Part shown: positions 37,911-46,329 of the stretch, piece by piece | Layout: each line of letters opens with the position of its first letter | Position numbering within the stretch: position 1 is the stretch's first letter | Source of the DNA: Alloyangia pacifica | Lineage (GTDB): Bacteria > Pseudomonadota > Alphaproteobacteria > Rhodobacterales > Rhodobacteraceae | Direction of reading: 5' to 3' | Length of the DNA: 64,000 nt | NCBI RefSeq assembly: GCF_003111685.1 | Contig: NZ_CP022190.1 | Coordinates: 1,016,001-1,080,000 of the forward strand | Notes under the pieces: generated by a model | Database searches by the model: none | The model's input: the letters and a program-made list of their open reading frames with translations, nothing else | What the model was told of the DNA's origin: nothing | Program-made: the position numbers and the translations under genes

Positions 37911-38858
37911 TCAGCCGCGCGCCACGCCCGGCAAAGCGCAGAGCATTTCGAAGAGGTAGTTCGCCGCGATGACAGCCGTGTTGCCGGCGGGATCATAGGG
38001 CGGCGAGACTTCCACGAGATCGCAGCCGACGAGGTTCAGTCCGGCACAGCCGCGGATGATCTCGAGGCCCTGGATGGTCGTCAGACCGCCCACCTCGACG
38101 GTTCCAGTGCCCGGCGCAAAGGCCGGGTCGAGGCTGTCGATGTCATAGCTGAGGTAGACCGGCGCATCGCCGATCTTGGCGCGGATCTCGTCCATCAAGG
38201 GCGCCAGCGACTTGTGCCAGCACTCTTCGGCGGGAATGATCGTCCACCCCTTTTCGCGGCCCCAGTCGAAATCCTCGGGCGCGTAGCCCGAGCCCCGCAG
38301 GCCGATCTGGAACACCTTGTCATTGAGCAGCAGCCCGTCCTCATGGGCGCGCCGAAAGGGGCAGCCGTGGGCGACGGTCTCGCCGAACATCTCTTCGTTG
38401 GTGTCGGAATGCGCGTCCACGTGGATCAGCGCCACCGGCCCATGCTTTGCGGCGATGGCGCGCAGCACCGGCCAGGTCAGCGTGTGATCGCCGCCCAAGG
38501 TCAGCGGCACGACGTCATGCGACAGGATCCCAGTGTAGTGCGCGGTGATGATGTCGACCGACTTCTTCAGGTCATAGAGGTTGATCGGCACATCGCCGAC
38601 GTCCGCCACCTGCAGGCTGTCGAAGGGCGCCGCGCGGGTCGCCATGTTGTAGGGGCGGATCATCCGACTTTCGTCGCGAATCTGCCGCGGACCGAGACGG
38701 GTCCCCGGACGGTTCGAGGTGCCGATATCCATCGGGATTCCGACGAAGCAGGCATCAAGCCCTTCCGCCGTGGACTGCGTCGGCAGCCGCATCATCGTCC
38801 CCGGGCCGCCGGTGCGCGGCATGACGTTTCCACCAAGTGGTTGATTGAATTCTGACAT
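37911..38858 (-). CDS. agmatinase/guanidinobutyrase-type ureohydrolase
   Basis: A Mn2+-dependent ureohydrolase that splits a guanidino compound into amine and urea. The 315 residues show the full binuclear metal site: GGDH (H125), HVDAHSD (D148, H150, D152) and SYDIDSLDP near 240. The N-terminus NQPLGGNVMPRTGG resembles guanidinobutyrase/guanidinopropionase (Gbu/Gpu) types more than E. coli SpeB, so 4-guanidinobutyrate is a reasonable substrate. ATG 38858 follows GAGG; the frame stays open upstream to 39191. A LysR gene diverges 634 bp away. Confidence 0.88.
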   Translation of the reverse strand: MSEFNQPLGGNVMPRTGGPGTMMRLPTQSTAEGLDACFVGIPMDIGTSNRPGTRLGPRQIRDESRMIRPYNMATRAAPFDSLQVADVGDVPINLYDLKKSVDIITAHYTGILSHDVVPLTLGGDHTLTWPVLRAIAAKHGPVALIHVDAHSDTNEEMFGETVAHGCPFRRAHEDGLLLNDKVFQIGLRGSGYAPEDFDWGREKGWTIIPAEECWHKSLAPLMDEIRAKIGDAPVYLSYDIDSLDPAFAPGTGTVEVGGLTTIQGLEIIRGCAGLNLVGCDLVEVSPPYDPAGNTAVIAANYLFEMLCALPGVARG

Positions 38859-39492
38859 CAGAGCCTCGAAGTTCCTATCCCCGCCAGTCTTCCGCGCTCG
38901 CGCGCTTCGAGGAAATAAGCAAAATCCGAAAAGCACTTCGGGTTGCCTCGAAGTTATGCACCCGGGCCTTGTGAAACACCCCATGCCGTAGCGACAGTTT
39001 GCGCCTCCCGTGCCACATCTCCTCGGGCATGTCTTGAAGATCTCAAGAAAGGCAATTGTCATAAAGTTTTTTTTCGCTCTTCCACGCGACGCCCACCCCT
39101 CGCTCACTGAACCATTCGGCATACCCCGAAGTGACTTGCATCTTTTGCGCTCTGTTGCGAAGAACGCCGCGCAAGTGTTCTTCAAGGACATCGAGATGCT
39201 GGCCGGGTCCGAGCACGAAGGACGCGGCCGGGTGCCGGCGCGCCTATGCGGGGCGGCGAATGCGCATCAATGGAATTGCGCTGATCCACTCGCACGACTG
39301 GCCGGTCTCGTCTGTCATTCCATGGTCGTGGATCCATGCGGCGCTGCCCCGAAAGCCCTGCAGCCCGACAAGAGACAGACGCTGGACAGGGCGCTCCGAT
39401 CAAGGGCGCGAACCGCCGCCGCCAGCCTCTAACCCCTTGGCCTTTTCTGGTGAAAGCGTCAAAATCTTCCCACACAGTCCAAGGCCGGAGCC
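38859..39492. other. long divergent intergenic region
   Basis: Open frames cross this 634-bp gap, but none shows a recognisable protein or a supported start. It contains AT-richer sequence near 38920 and 39050-39075 with a T8 run, and an inverted repeat CTTGA-AGATC-TCAAG around 39032-39046. It probably holds the ureohydrolase promoter and control sites for the LysR protein. A small RNA cannot be excluded. Confidence 0.4.
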
Positions 39493-40434
39493 ATGGTGAA
39501 ACGCGAGACCCCGAATGCCGCGCTCGGGCGGCGCGTCAACTTCTCCGTCGAAAGCATCGACATCCGGCTGATCCGGATCTTCATGACCGTGGTCGAGGCC
39601 GGCGGCATGACTGCCGCGCAGGGCGAGCTGAACCTGGCGCTCTCAACCGTCTCCGAGAAAATCTCCTCGCTGGAAAAGCGCTTCGGGGTGCGTCTCTGCC
39701 GCCGGGGCCGTAGCGGCTTTGCGCTCACGGAGGCGGGCGAACAGTTCTACCAGGAATGCGAAAAACTGGTCTCGGCGCTCGACCAGTTCGGGCAACGCAC
39801 CATGGCGCTCGGCTCGCGCATGCCGCGCAATTTCACGCTCGGGCTGGTGGACAACATGATCTCTTACCCGAACAACGGCGTCTCGGGCGCCATCGCCGAT
39901 TTCGCCGACCGCGCACCCGAGGTGCACCTCAAGCTGGTCACGCTCAATCCCTCGGAGCTGCTGAGCGAGGTGCTCGCGCGCCGCGTCGACATGGTGATCG
40001 GCAGCTTCCCGAAGGTGGCGCTGGGGCTCGATTACATCGACCTCTTCGACGAGCAGCATAACTTCTACTGCGCCGAAGGGCATCCGCTTTTCGACGTGCC
40101 CGACGCCGAGATCGGCATCGAGACCATCCGCGATCACCGCATCATCGCACGCGGCTACTGGGGCTCGCGCGACACCCGCATCTTCGCGATCAGCGCGCCG
40201 CATGCCACGGTGGTCGACATGGAGGCCGAGGCGCATCTGATCCTCTCGGCGCGCTACCTCGGCTATTTGCCCGACCACATGGCGCAGACCCTGTCGCACA
40301 TGGTGCGCTTGCGCGCGATCCGGCCCGACCTCTTTTCCTACAACGCCCGGTTCCAGATTGCCCTGCGCCCAAACTGGGAGCGCCACCTGGCGACCAAGCT
40401 GATGGTGGAGAGCCTGCGACGCAGGCTCTCCTGA
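39493..40434 (+). CDS. LysR family transcriptional regulator
   Basis: The 313-residue protein has an N-terminal winged HTH (about 20-80, with FMTVVEAGGMTAAQGELNLA and SEKISSLEKRFGVRL) and a C-terminal substrate-binding domain. It diverges from the ureohydrolase gene, the usual target arrangement for LysR proteins, and ends 3 bp from the convergent hutD. Control of the ureohydrolase is inference from position. Confidence 0.9.
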   Translation: MVKRETPNAALGRRVNFSVESIDIRLIRIFMTVVEAGGMTAAQGELNLALSTVSEKISSLEKRFGVRLCRRGRSGFALTEAGEQFYQECEKLVSALDQFGQRTMALGSRMPRNFTLGLVDNMISYPNNGVSGAIADFADRAPEVHLKLVTLNPSELLSEVLARRVDMVIGSFPKVALGLDYIDLFDEQHNFYCAEGHPLFDVPDAEIGIETIRDHRIIARGYWGSRDTRIFAISAPHATVVDMEAEAHLILSARYLGYLPDHMAQTLSHMVRLRAIRPDLFSYNARFQIALRPNWERHLATKLMVESLRRRLS

Positions 40435-40437
40435 CCT

Positions 40438-40992
40438 TCAAGCCGCGCTGATCTCGACGGTGATGAGCTGCGCGGCATGGGGAGCCAACGTGGCAACCTC
40501 CTCCGCCTCGGACAGCACCACGAGGTCATGGCGATCGAGGCCGATGTCGGGCAGCTCCGAGAGGGCGAAAACGAGGCAGGTCAGCGCGCCAGTGCTCGGC
40601 CTTCGCGGCGCTCCCCGGAAGACCTCGGCCCGATAGGGCGCGCGCACCATGACGTTGAGGTCCAGAAGCTCCGGCCCCAGCAGATCGCAGCCGCAGCCGA
40701 TCTCACCGCTGAAGGCAAAGGGCTCGGCTTGCGCCCCCAGCTCCTGAACAGTGCCATCCGGGAAGCTCAGGCGCATCGGCCCGCCGTCGATCACCGTCAG
40801 GTTCCGTCGCACGCCGGGAAAGCTCGAGAATGGCCCGGACTGCGCGACCTTGGCCGTGCTGATGCGCCAGTGGAATGTATCGAAACCGGCGCCCTGCGGC
40901 ACGCAAAGGATCTCTGCCGTTTCGCCGCCGCCGTTCTTCCAAGGGGCGAAGGCGCGCCCGGCGCCGCGGTAAATCCGGGCAAAGAGGCTCAT
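40438..40992 (-). CDS. hutD: HutD family protein
   Basis: A 184-residue cupin-like protein of the HutD family. It starts with ARIYRGAGRAFAPWKNGGGE (the PWKNGGG block is diagnostic) and includes FHWRISTAKVAQSGPFSSFPG. HutD is thought to set an upper limit on histidine-use gene expression, perhaps by binding a pathway intermediate. It overlaps the hutF stop by 4 bp, so the two are coupled. Confidence 0.9.
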   Translation of the reverse strand: MSLFARIYRGAGRAFAPWKNGGGETAEILCVPQGAGFDTFHWRISTAKVAQSGPFSSFPGVRRNLTVIDGGPMRLSFPDGTVQELGAQAEPFAFSGEIGCGCDLLGPELLDLNVMVRAPYRAEVFRGAPRRPSTGALTCLVFALSELPDIGLDRHDLVVLSEAEEVATLAPHAAQLITVEISAA

Positions 40993-42353
40993 GCCTGAAT
41001 CTTCCGGAGCACCTCGGCGAAGCGCGGTGCGATCTCGTCGTCGAGCGCATGGCGCCGGTTGTCGATGACCTTCTTGCCGCGCACGGTGACATCGCGGATC
41101 GCCTGGTCGCCCAGGGCGAAGATCCAGCGATCGATCAGCGCATCGCCGCCCGCGGTGGCAAGGAACGGATGCGCGTGATCCAGCGCCAGCCAGCTTGCCG
41201 GGGCCCCGACCCGTAGGCCCGCCTTGGCGATCCCCGCCGCCTGGTGGCCCCCGGCCAGCGCGCCATCGAACAGGCGGCGCCCGGTCGAGCTGCCCTCCCC
41301 CGCCGCGAGGCAGTTGCGGGCACGGTCGCGCAGGCGCTGGCTGTATTCCAGCAGCCGCAGTTCCTCGGCGACCGAGGTCGCAACGTGGCTGTCGGTGCCG
41401 ACGCCGAAGCGCCCGCCCTGCGCGAGGAAATCACGCGCCTCGAAGATGCCGTCGCCGAGGTTGGCCTCGGTCGCGGGGCAAAGGCCCGCCACGGCACCGC
41501 TTTGGGCCATCCGGGTGACCTCGGTCTCGGTCAGATGGGTCGCGTGGATCAGGCACCAGCGCGCATCGACCGGCATCTCGTCCAGCAGCCATTCGACCGG
41601 GCGGCGGCCGGACCAGCCAATGGAGGCCTCGACCTCGCGCTGTTGCTCGGCGACATGGATATGGATGGGCGCCTCTTGGGGCAGCGCGGCGAAGATCGCG
41701 CGCATCTGCTCGGGCGTCGCTGCGCGCAGCGAGTGGATGGCGCAGCCGGCAAGTTGGCCATCCTCGGCAGCGCGGGCGCGCACGGTTTCCATCAGCCGCA
41801 GGTAGCCGTCGACGTCATGCAGGAAGGGGCGCTGCCCTTCGACCGGCGGCACGCCGCCGAAGTCGGATTGCGCATAGAACACCGGCAGCAGGGTGAGGCC
41901 GATGCCGCTCTGCCGCGCCGCCTCGAACTGGCGCAGCGAGGTCTCGGCAGGGGTGGCATAGGGGGCGCCGGTGCCATCGTGGTGCTGATAGTGAAACTCG
42001 ACGAGATGCCCGAAGCCGCCCTTCAGAAGCTCGATCTGCAGGTAGAGCGCAACCGTCTCAATATCGTCCGGGGTCATGCTGGCCACGCAGCGGTACATGC
42101 GGTCGCGCCAGGTCCAGAAGCTGTCGGCGCTGGGGCCGGCGACCTCGGCAAGACCCGCCATGGCGCGCTGGAACGCATGCGAGTGCAGATTGCTCAGCGC
42201 CGGAACCAGGATCTCGGCGCGCTCCATGCCGGGCGCAAGCGCGGCACCGGCCTCGACCCGCGTGATCGTTCCCGCCGCGTCGTAGCCGATCACAACGTCC
42301 CGTGCCCAACCCTCCGGCAGCAGCGCCTGCCTGGCGAAAACCTGTGTAGCCAT
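40989..42353 (-). CDS. hutF: formimidoylglutamate deiminase
   Basis: Amidohydrolase of the five-step histidine degradation route, converting N-formimino-glutamate to N-formylglutamate and ammonia. It is 454 residues. Zinc ligands H57 and H59 are in NLHSHAFQRA; later ligands are in IHIHVAEQ, LIHATHL and GVGTDSH. ATG 42353 is used since MATQVFARQALLPEGW matches the family start. hutH, hutU, hutI and hutG are not adjacent. A possible HutC-type operator lies 16 bp upstream. Confidence 0.93.
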   Translation of the reverse strand: MATQVFARQALLPEGWARDVVIGYDAAGTITRVEAGAALAPGMERAEILVPALSNLHSHAFQRAMAGLAEVAGPSADSFWTWRDRMYRCVASMTPDDIETVALYLQIELLKGGFGHLVEFHYQHHDGTGAPYATPAETSLRQFEAARQSGIGLTLLPVFYAQSDFGGVPPVEGQRPFLHDVDGYLRLMETVRARAAEDGQLAGCAIHSLRAATPEQMRAIFAALPQEAPIHIHVAEQQREVEASIGWSGRRPVEWLLDEMPVDARWCLIHATHLTETEVTRMAQSGAVAGLCPATEANLGDGIFEARDFLAQGGRFGVGTDSHVATSVAEELRLLEYSQRLRDRARNCLAAGEGSSTGRRLFDGALAGGHQAAGIAKAGLRVGAPASWLALDHAHPFLATAGGDALIDRWIFALGDQAIRDVTVRGKKVIDNRRHALDDEIAPRFAEVLRKIQA

Positions 42354-42747
42354 GATCCCTCGCACTATTTGTATAGACTTAATAATACCGTCATCCGGTC
42401 CCCTCTGGCAAGCCTGCTTGGCGCGCCCGCGGCGCAACCATCTCGACCGGTGGCGAACAGCAGCCTGCCCTCTGGCACGGGGACGTTAGGTCGCACATGT
42501 GGGCGCGCCGTCGGGGTTCCCTTCGGCCGCCCCCATCTCTATAGCGGCGCCCACGCAGCGCGTTCCCGCCAGTGCCGAGGACCCGCCGACAGGCCCCAGC
42601 CGTTTCCGCCTGACGCCAAACGCGCCGATCCACCGGCCGAGCGTCTAGGGCAGCCAGATCGCAGGGCGCAGTCTTTTCCAGTTCAGGTGCCGCCATTCGG
42701 GCCGCACCGGGTGCCCTCCAGAACGCAAGCTGAATGGAAGAAGTCGA
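42354..42747. other. divergent regulatory region between hutF and brnQ
   Basis: No gene is supported in this 394-bp gap. The AT-rich 42364-42390 block next to hutF holds a TATACA-like -10 and an operator-like sequence. The remaining sequence is GC-rich. brnQ starts at ATG 42748 with GGAAGAAG upstream. Confidence 0.45.
42369..42382. promoter_or_regulatory. possible HutC (GntR-family) operator at hutF
   Basis: TTGTATAGACTTAA begins 16 bp upstream of hutF and resembles the TTGTATA-type half sites reported for HutC proteins, though the second half is imperfect. No hutC gene is in the window. This is inference from motif resemblance and position. Confidence 0.35.
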
Positions 42748-44115
42748 ATGGCGCAGACTGGACAACAGCGGGTGATACGGGATTCCGTGATCGTGGGGCT
42801 GGCGATGTTCGCCGTCTTCTTCGGTGCGGGGAACCTGATCTTCCCACCGCAGATCGGCTTTCTCGCAGGCGACGGCTGGAGCGCGGCGCTGGTCGGCCTG
42901 TTGATCACCGGCATGGTGCTGCCAGTGCTTTCGGTCGTGGCGCTCGGATTGCGGGGCGGCACTGTCGAGCGGCTCTGCGCCCCGATCGCGCCCTGGTTCG
43001 GCGCCGCCCTGCTTTTTGTCACCATGCTCGGGCTCGCCTGGCTGATCGCCGTACCACGCACCGCCAGCGTCGCCTTCGAGACCGGCTTCCGCACGCTCGC
43101 CCCGGCGCTCGACCCCAAGATGGGCATCTGGGCTTTCGTACCGCTCTTCTTCCTGGTCTCGACCTATTTCGCCCTCGACCGCTCGCGGGTGATCGACCGT
43201 ATCGGCCGGGTGCTGACGCCGCTGCTGCTGGGGCTTCTGGGGCTCATCGTGGTCTGGTCGGTGCTCTCGCCGCTCGGCCTGCCCGCCGACACCGGCGAGG
43301 CCGCGCCCTTCCGGCTCGGCTTGCTGACCGGCTACCAGACCGGCGACGTCTTCGGCGGCATCATGTTCGGCATCATCTTCATCGAGGCCTTCCGGGATCG
43401 TGGCTATACCCCCGGCCCGCGCTACACCGCGGCGCTCTGGGGTATGGCGATGGTGACCTTCCTCGGGCTTTTCTTCGTTTACGGTGGGCTGGAATACCTC
43501 GGCGCCACCGGCAGTGGCGTGCTGGACCTGGGCGTGCCGCAGGCGGGGCTGCTGACCGCGCTGGTCGCGCAGCTGGCCGGCAAGATCGGCGCCAACATGC
43601 TGGCCGTCGCCGTGCTGCTTGCCTGTCTGACGACGGCAGTCGGGGCGACGGCGGTGCTGGGAGAGTACATCCAGAAGTGGACGCGCGGCCGGGTCGGCTA
43701 CAAGGCCGGGGTGCTCGCGGTCTCGCTCACCTCGCTGGTGCAGGCCTTTGGCGGTGTCGACTACATCGTCGCGCTGGCCGAGCCGATCTTCCTTCTGCTC
43801 TACCCTGTAGGCATCGCGATCGTGATCCTCGGGCTGCTGCCGCGTGCCTGGCTCAACGACGGCGTCTGGAAGGGCGCGACGATCCTGGCGATCTTGATGG
43901 GGGTCTATGGCCTTGTCGCCAGCCTCGCCCAGAAGATGGGCAGCGCGATGCCGGCCGCGCTTCAACACATGCACGAGGTGATCCCGCTCTCCACCTCGGG
44001 CTTCGCCTGGCTGCTGCCGGCCCTGGTGGGCGGGCTTGTGGGTGGCGGGCTTTGGAAGCTCTCGGGGCGGTCCGATGCGGGTGCCGCCGACGCGGAGCGG
44101 CTGCCTGCCGAGTAA
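42748..44115 (+). CDS. brnQ: branched-chain amino acid transport system II carrier protein
   Basis: Cation-coupled importer of leucine, isoleucine and valine (LIVCS family), 455 residues and about twelve helices. The family start block FAVFFGAGNLIFPPQIG is near 22-38, and TASVAFETGF and LACLTTAVGATAVLGEYIQ follow. It diverges from hutF. A long open frame runs across this region in a different register and is a codon-bias artefact. Confidence 0.92.
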   Translation: MAQTGQQRVIRDSVIVGLAMFAVFFGAGNLIFPPQIGFLAGDGWSAALVGLLITGMVLPVLSVVALGLRGGTVERLCAPIAPWFGAALLFVTMLGLAWLIAVPRTASVAFETGFRTLAPALDPKMGIWAFVPLFFLVSTYFALDRSRVIDRIGRVLTPLLLGLLGLIVVWSVLSPLGLPADTGEAAPFRLGLLTGYQTGDVFGGIMFGIIFIEAFRDRGYTPGPRYTAALWGMAMVTFLGLFFVYGGLEYLGATGSGVLDLGVPQAGLLTALVAQLAGKIGANMLAVAVLLACLTTAVGATAVLGEYIQKWTRGRVGYKAGVLAVSLTSLVQAFGGVDYIVALAEPIFLLLYPVGIAIVILGLLPRAWLNDGVWKGATILAILMGVYGLVASLAQKMGSAMPAALQHMHEVIPLSTSGFAWLLPALVGGLVGGGLWKLSGRSDAGAADAERLPAE

Positions 44116-44331
44116 GTCCGCCCCTTCGACCGCCGAATTTGCCCCCCCGGCGGTGCTGCGGGATCTCTTCGCGTCAAGGCACCCCTACGGAACCCGGCCT
44201 CGCCATGGGCGCAGCCGCCCGAAGGCAAAAATGCAAACAACCTAACATATTTTTAAAACTACACTTTCGCCTAGTCGCCACGGCGACATTAGATGCTATC
44301 CTTGTGCTTCATCCTTATCTGGAAGGCGCGC

Positions 44332-46293
44332 ATGCTTCGTCAACAGAGCCCGGCTTTCGGGCCCATGGATTTTCTTGCCGGGGACGGCGAGATGGCCAGC
44401 CTGATCCGCGAGACGGATTGGAGCGAGCATCCTTTCGGCCCCTCAGAGGAGTGGCCCCAATCGCTGCGCTCGGCCTTGGCGATCTGCCTGAACTCCGCTT
44501 TCCCGACGGCGATTTACTGGGGCTCCGACCTGCGCCTGCTCTACAACGATGCCTGGGCGCCCATCCCCGGCCCGCGCCATCCGGCGGCGCTCGGCGCTCC
44601 GGCCAAGGAGGTCTGGAGCGACATCTGGCCGATCATCGAGCCACAGTTCTCCGAGGTGATCCGCTCCGGCAAGGGGGTCTTTCTCCAGGACAACATGCTT
44701 CCGATGCAGCGCTACGGCTTCGAGGAGGAGACCTACTGGAGCTACAGCTTCACCCCGCTGCGCGGTGAGCAGGGCAATATCGTCGGCGTCTGGAACACCG
44801 GCAGCGAGACGACCGACAATGTCATCCAGCGGCGCAACGCCGAATTTCTGGTCAAGCTCAACGAGGCGCTGCGCGGCGCAAACTCTGCGCAGGAAGGTCT
44901 GCGGATAGCGATCGAGCGACTCGGCCTGCATCTTTCGGCTGTGGGAGTCCGGCTTACCGTTCCCGCCGGCGCGGGCGAGAGCTTCGAGATTGCCCAATCC
45001 TGGACCGCCCCGCAGGCTGGACTGCACGCCGACACGAACCTGCCATGGATCAGCTCTGCCGCAGAAGCGGAGCTGCGCGGCGGCAGGACGCTGTTCCTGA
45101 CCCGACGAGACCCGGACCTCGACCCGCAAGGCCGCGCCTACCTGGATGCCCGGCGGATCTCCAACGCGATCTTCGTGCCCTGGATCGTCGGCGGCCGGCT
45201 GGAGCAGGCGATGGTCCTGCACTGGACCCGGCTCCGGGCCTACAGCGTGCTCGATGTATCACTGGTCGAGCGGGTGATGGATCTTGTCATGGGCTGGGTC
45301 GCCCGCGAGAAAACTCTCGCGCGCGAAGCGGTCATGGCGCAGGAGATCGACCACCGCGCCCGGAACATGCTGGCAATCCTGCGGTCCACCGCCCGGCTGA
45401 TCAAGGCCGGGACGGTCGCCGAGTTCCGCGAGAAACTGGACGAGCGGATCACCTCTCTGTCCCGCACCCACGGGCTGCTGTCGCGCAAGAAATGGGAGGA
45501 CGTGCGGCTGCGCGAGGTGGTCGAGGAAGAGTTCTCTCCCTATGGCTCCGAGATCCACCAGCGGGTCACCCTCGAGGGCCCCTGCGTGCCGCTCGATCCC
45601 AACGACGCACAGATGGTCGCCATGCTCATTCACGAGCTGACCACCAACGCGGTGAAACACGGGGCGCTTCGCACGACCGAAGGGACATTGCGCCTGCGCT
45701 GGACCCTCGCGACCGACGGAGTCCTGTCGCTGCATTGGGACGAGAACTTCCCGGGGGATGGCGCCCCCGAGGTGGCCTCTCAGGGCGGCGGTTTCGGCAC
45801 GCAGTTGCTAACCCGCATCGCGCAGGACCATTTCGGCGGGCGCATCGCGAGGACGATCGGCTCCGGCCACCTGCGCTACGAGATCACCCTGCCCAGAGGC
45901 GCCTGGTCCGCGCGGGCCGACGCGCCGCAAATGGAGGTAGGCGATGCCGGCCCCGCCAGCTCACCACGCCGCGCGGTGATGATCGTCGAGGACGAGCCGA
46001 TCATCGCGATGGACCTGGTGGGCATGATGGAACATGCGGGCTACGCGATCTTTGGCCAGTTCGCGTCGGTTGCCGCCGGGCTCACCGGAACCGCCGAGAG
46101 CCTGCCCGATCTCGTGCTGCTCGACGAGAACCTCGGCGGCGAGAAATCCACGCCGCTTCTTGACCACCTGCTCGCCAGGGGCGTGCCGGTGGTGATCATC
46201 TCGGGCTACGACGGCGAGGTGCGCACAGGTGTGCCGCGGCTCTCGAAGCCCATCTCGGAATCCGAGCTTCTGTCGACCATCGAGAATCTCTGA
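44332..46293 (+). CDS. PAS-HWE histidine kinase with C-terminal receiver domain
   Basis: A 653-residue soluble hybrid kinase. Residues about 20-165 form a PAS-like sensor, about 175-330 a GAF-like domain. The phospho-acceptor His is H341 in EIDHRARNML, the N-box is HELTTNAVKHGAL near 434, and HWDE near 468 gives the HWE family its name. A CheY-like receiver follows (about 547-653) with acidic pair VEDEP, phospho-Asp D598 in LLDENLGG, and KPIS. Such proteins act in light, general stress or c-di-GMP signalling in alphaproteobacteria. No membrane segment and no partner gene is adjacent. ATG 44332 follows GGAAGG. Confidence 0.88.
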   Translation: MLRQQSPAFGPMDFLAGDGEMASLIRETDWSEHPFGPSEEWPQSLRSALAICLNSAFPTAIYWGSDLRLLYNDAWAPIPGPRHPAALGAPAKEVWSDIWPIIEPQFSEVIRSGKGVFLQDNMLPMQRYGFEEETYWSYSFTPLRGEQGNIVGVWNTGSETTDNVIQRRNAEFLVKLNEALRGANSAQEGLRIAIERLGLHLSAVGVRLTVPAGAGESFEIAQSWTAPQAGLHADTNLPWISSAAEAELRGGRTLFLTRRDPDLDPQGRAYLDARRISNAIFVPWIVGGRLEQAMVLHWTRLRAYSVLDVSLVERVMDLVMGWVAREKTLAREAVMAQEIDHRARNMLAILRSTARLIKAGTVAEFREKLDERITSLSRTHGLLSRKKWEDVRLREVVEEEFSPYGSEIHQRVTLEGPCVPLDPNDAQMVAMLIHELTTNAVKHGALRTTEGTLRLRWTLATDGVLSLHWDENFPGDGAPEVASQGGGFGTQLLTRIAQDHFGGRIARTIGSGHLRYEITLPRGAWSARADAPQMEVGDAGPASSPRRAVMIVEDEPIIAMDLVGMMEHAGYAIFGQFASVAAGLTGTAESLPDLVLLDENLGGEKSTPLLDHLLARGVPVVIISGYDGEVRTGVPRLSKPISESELLSTIENL

Positions 46294-46298
46294 GCCGG

Positions 46299-46320
46299 GA
46301 CAGGGGGGCACCCCTCTGTC
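46299..46320. terminator. GC hairpin between convergent kinase and mfd
   Basis: GACAGGGGGG and CCCCTCTGTC form a near-perfect stem (one mismatch) just after the kinase stop and 10 bp before the mfd stop. No T-run. It belongs to the same hairpin style as 11181-11203 and 52284-52306. Confidence 0.45.
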
Positions 46321-46329
46321 CGACCGGTG

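Noticed and set aside
39131..39499. 122-codon plus-strand frame between the ureohydrolase and LysR genes
   Set aside because: No ribosome site or recognisable motif; composition is Arg/Pro-rich and it runs into the LysR start.
41244..44768. 1174-codon open frame on the plus strand across hutF, brnQ and the kinase start
   Set aside because: It overlaps three well-supported genes in another frame or strand, has Arg/Pro-rich low-complexity content and no family motifs. It is a product of high GC codon bias.
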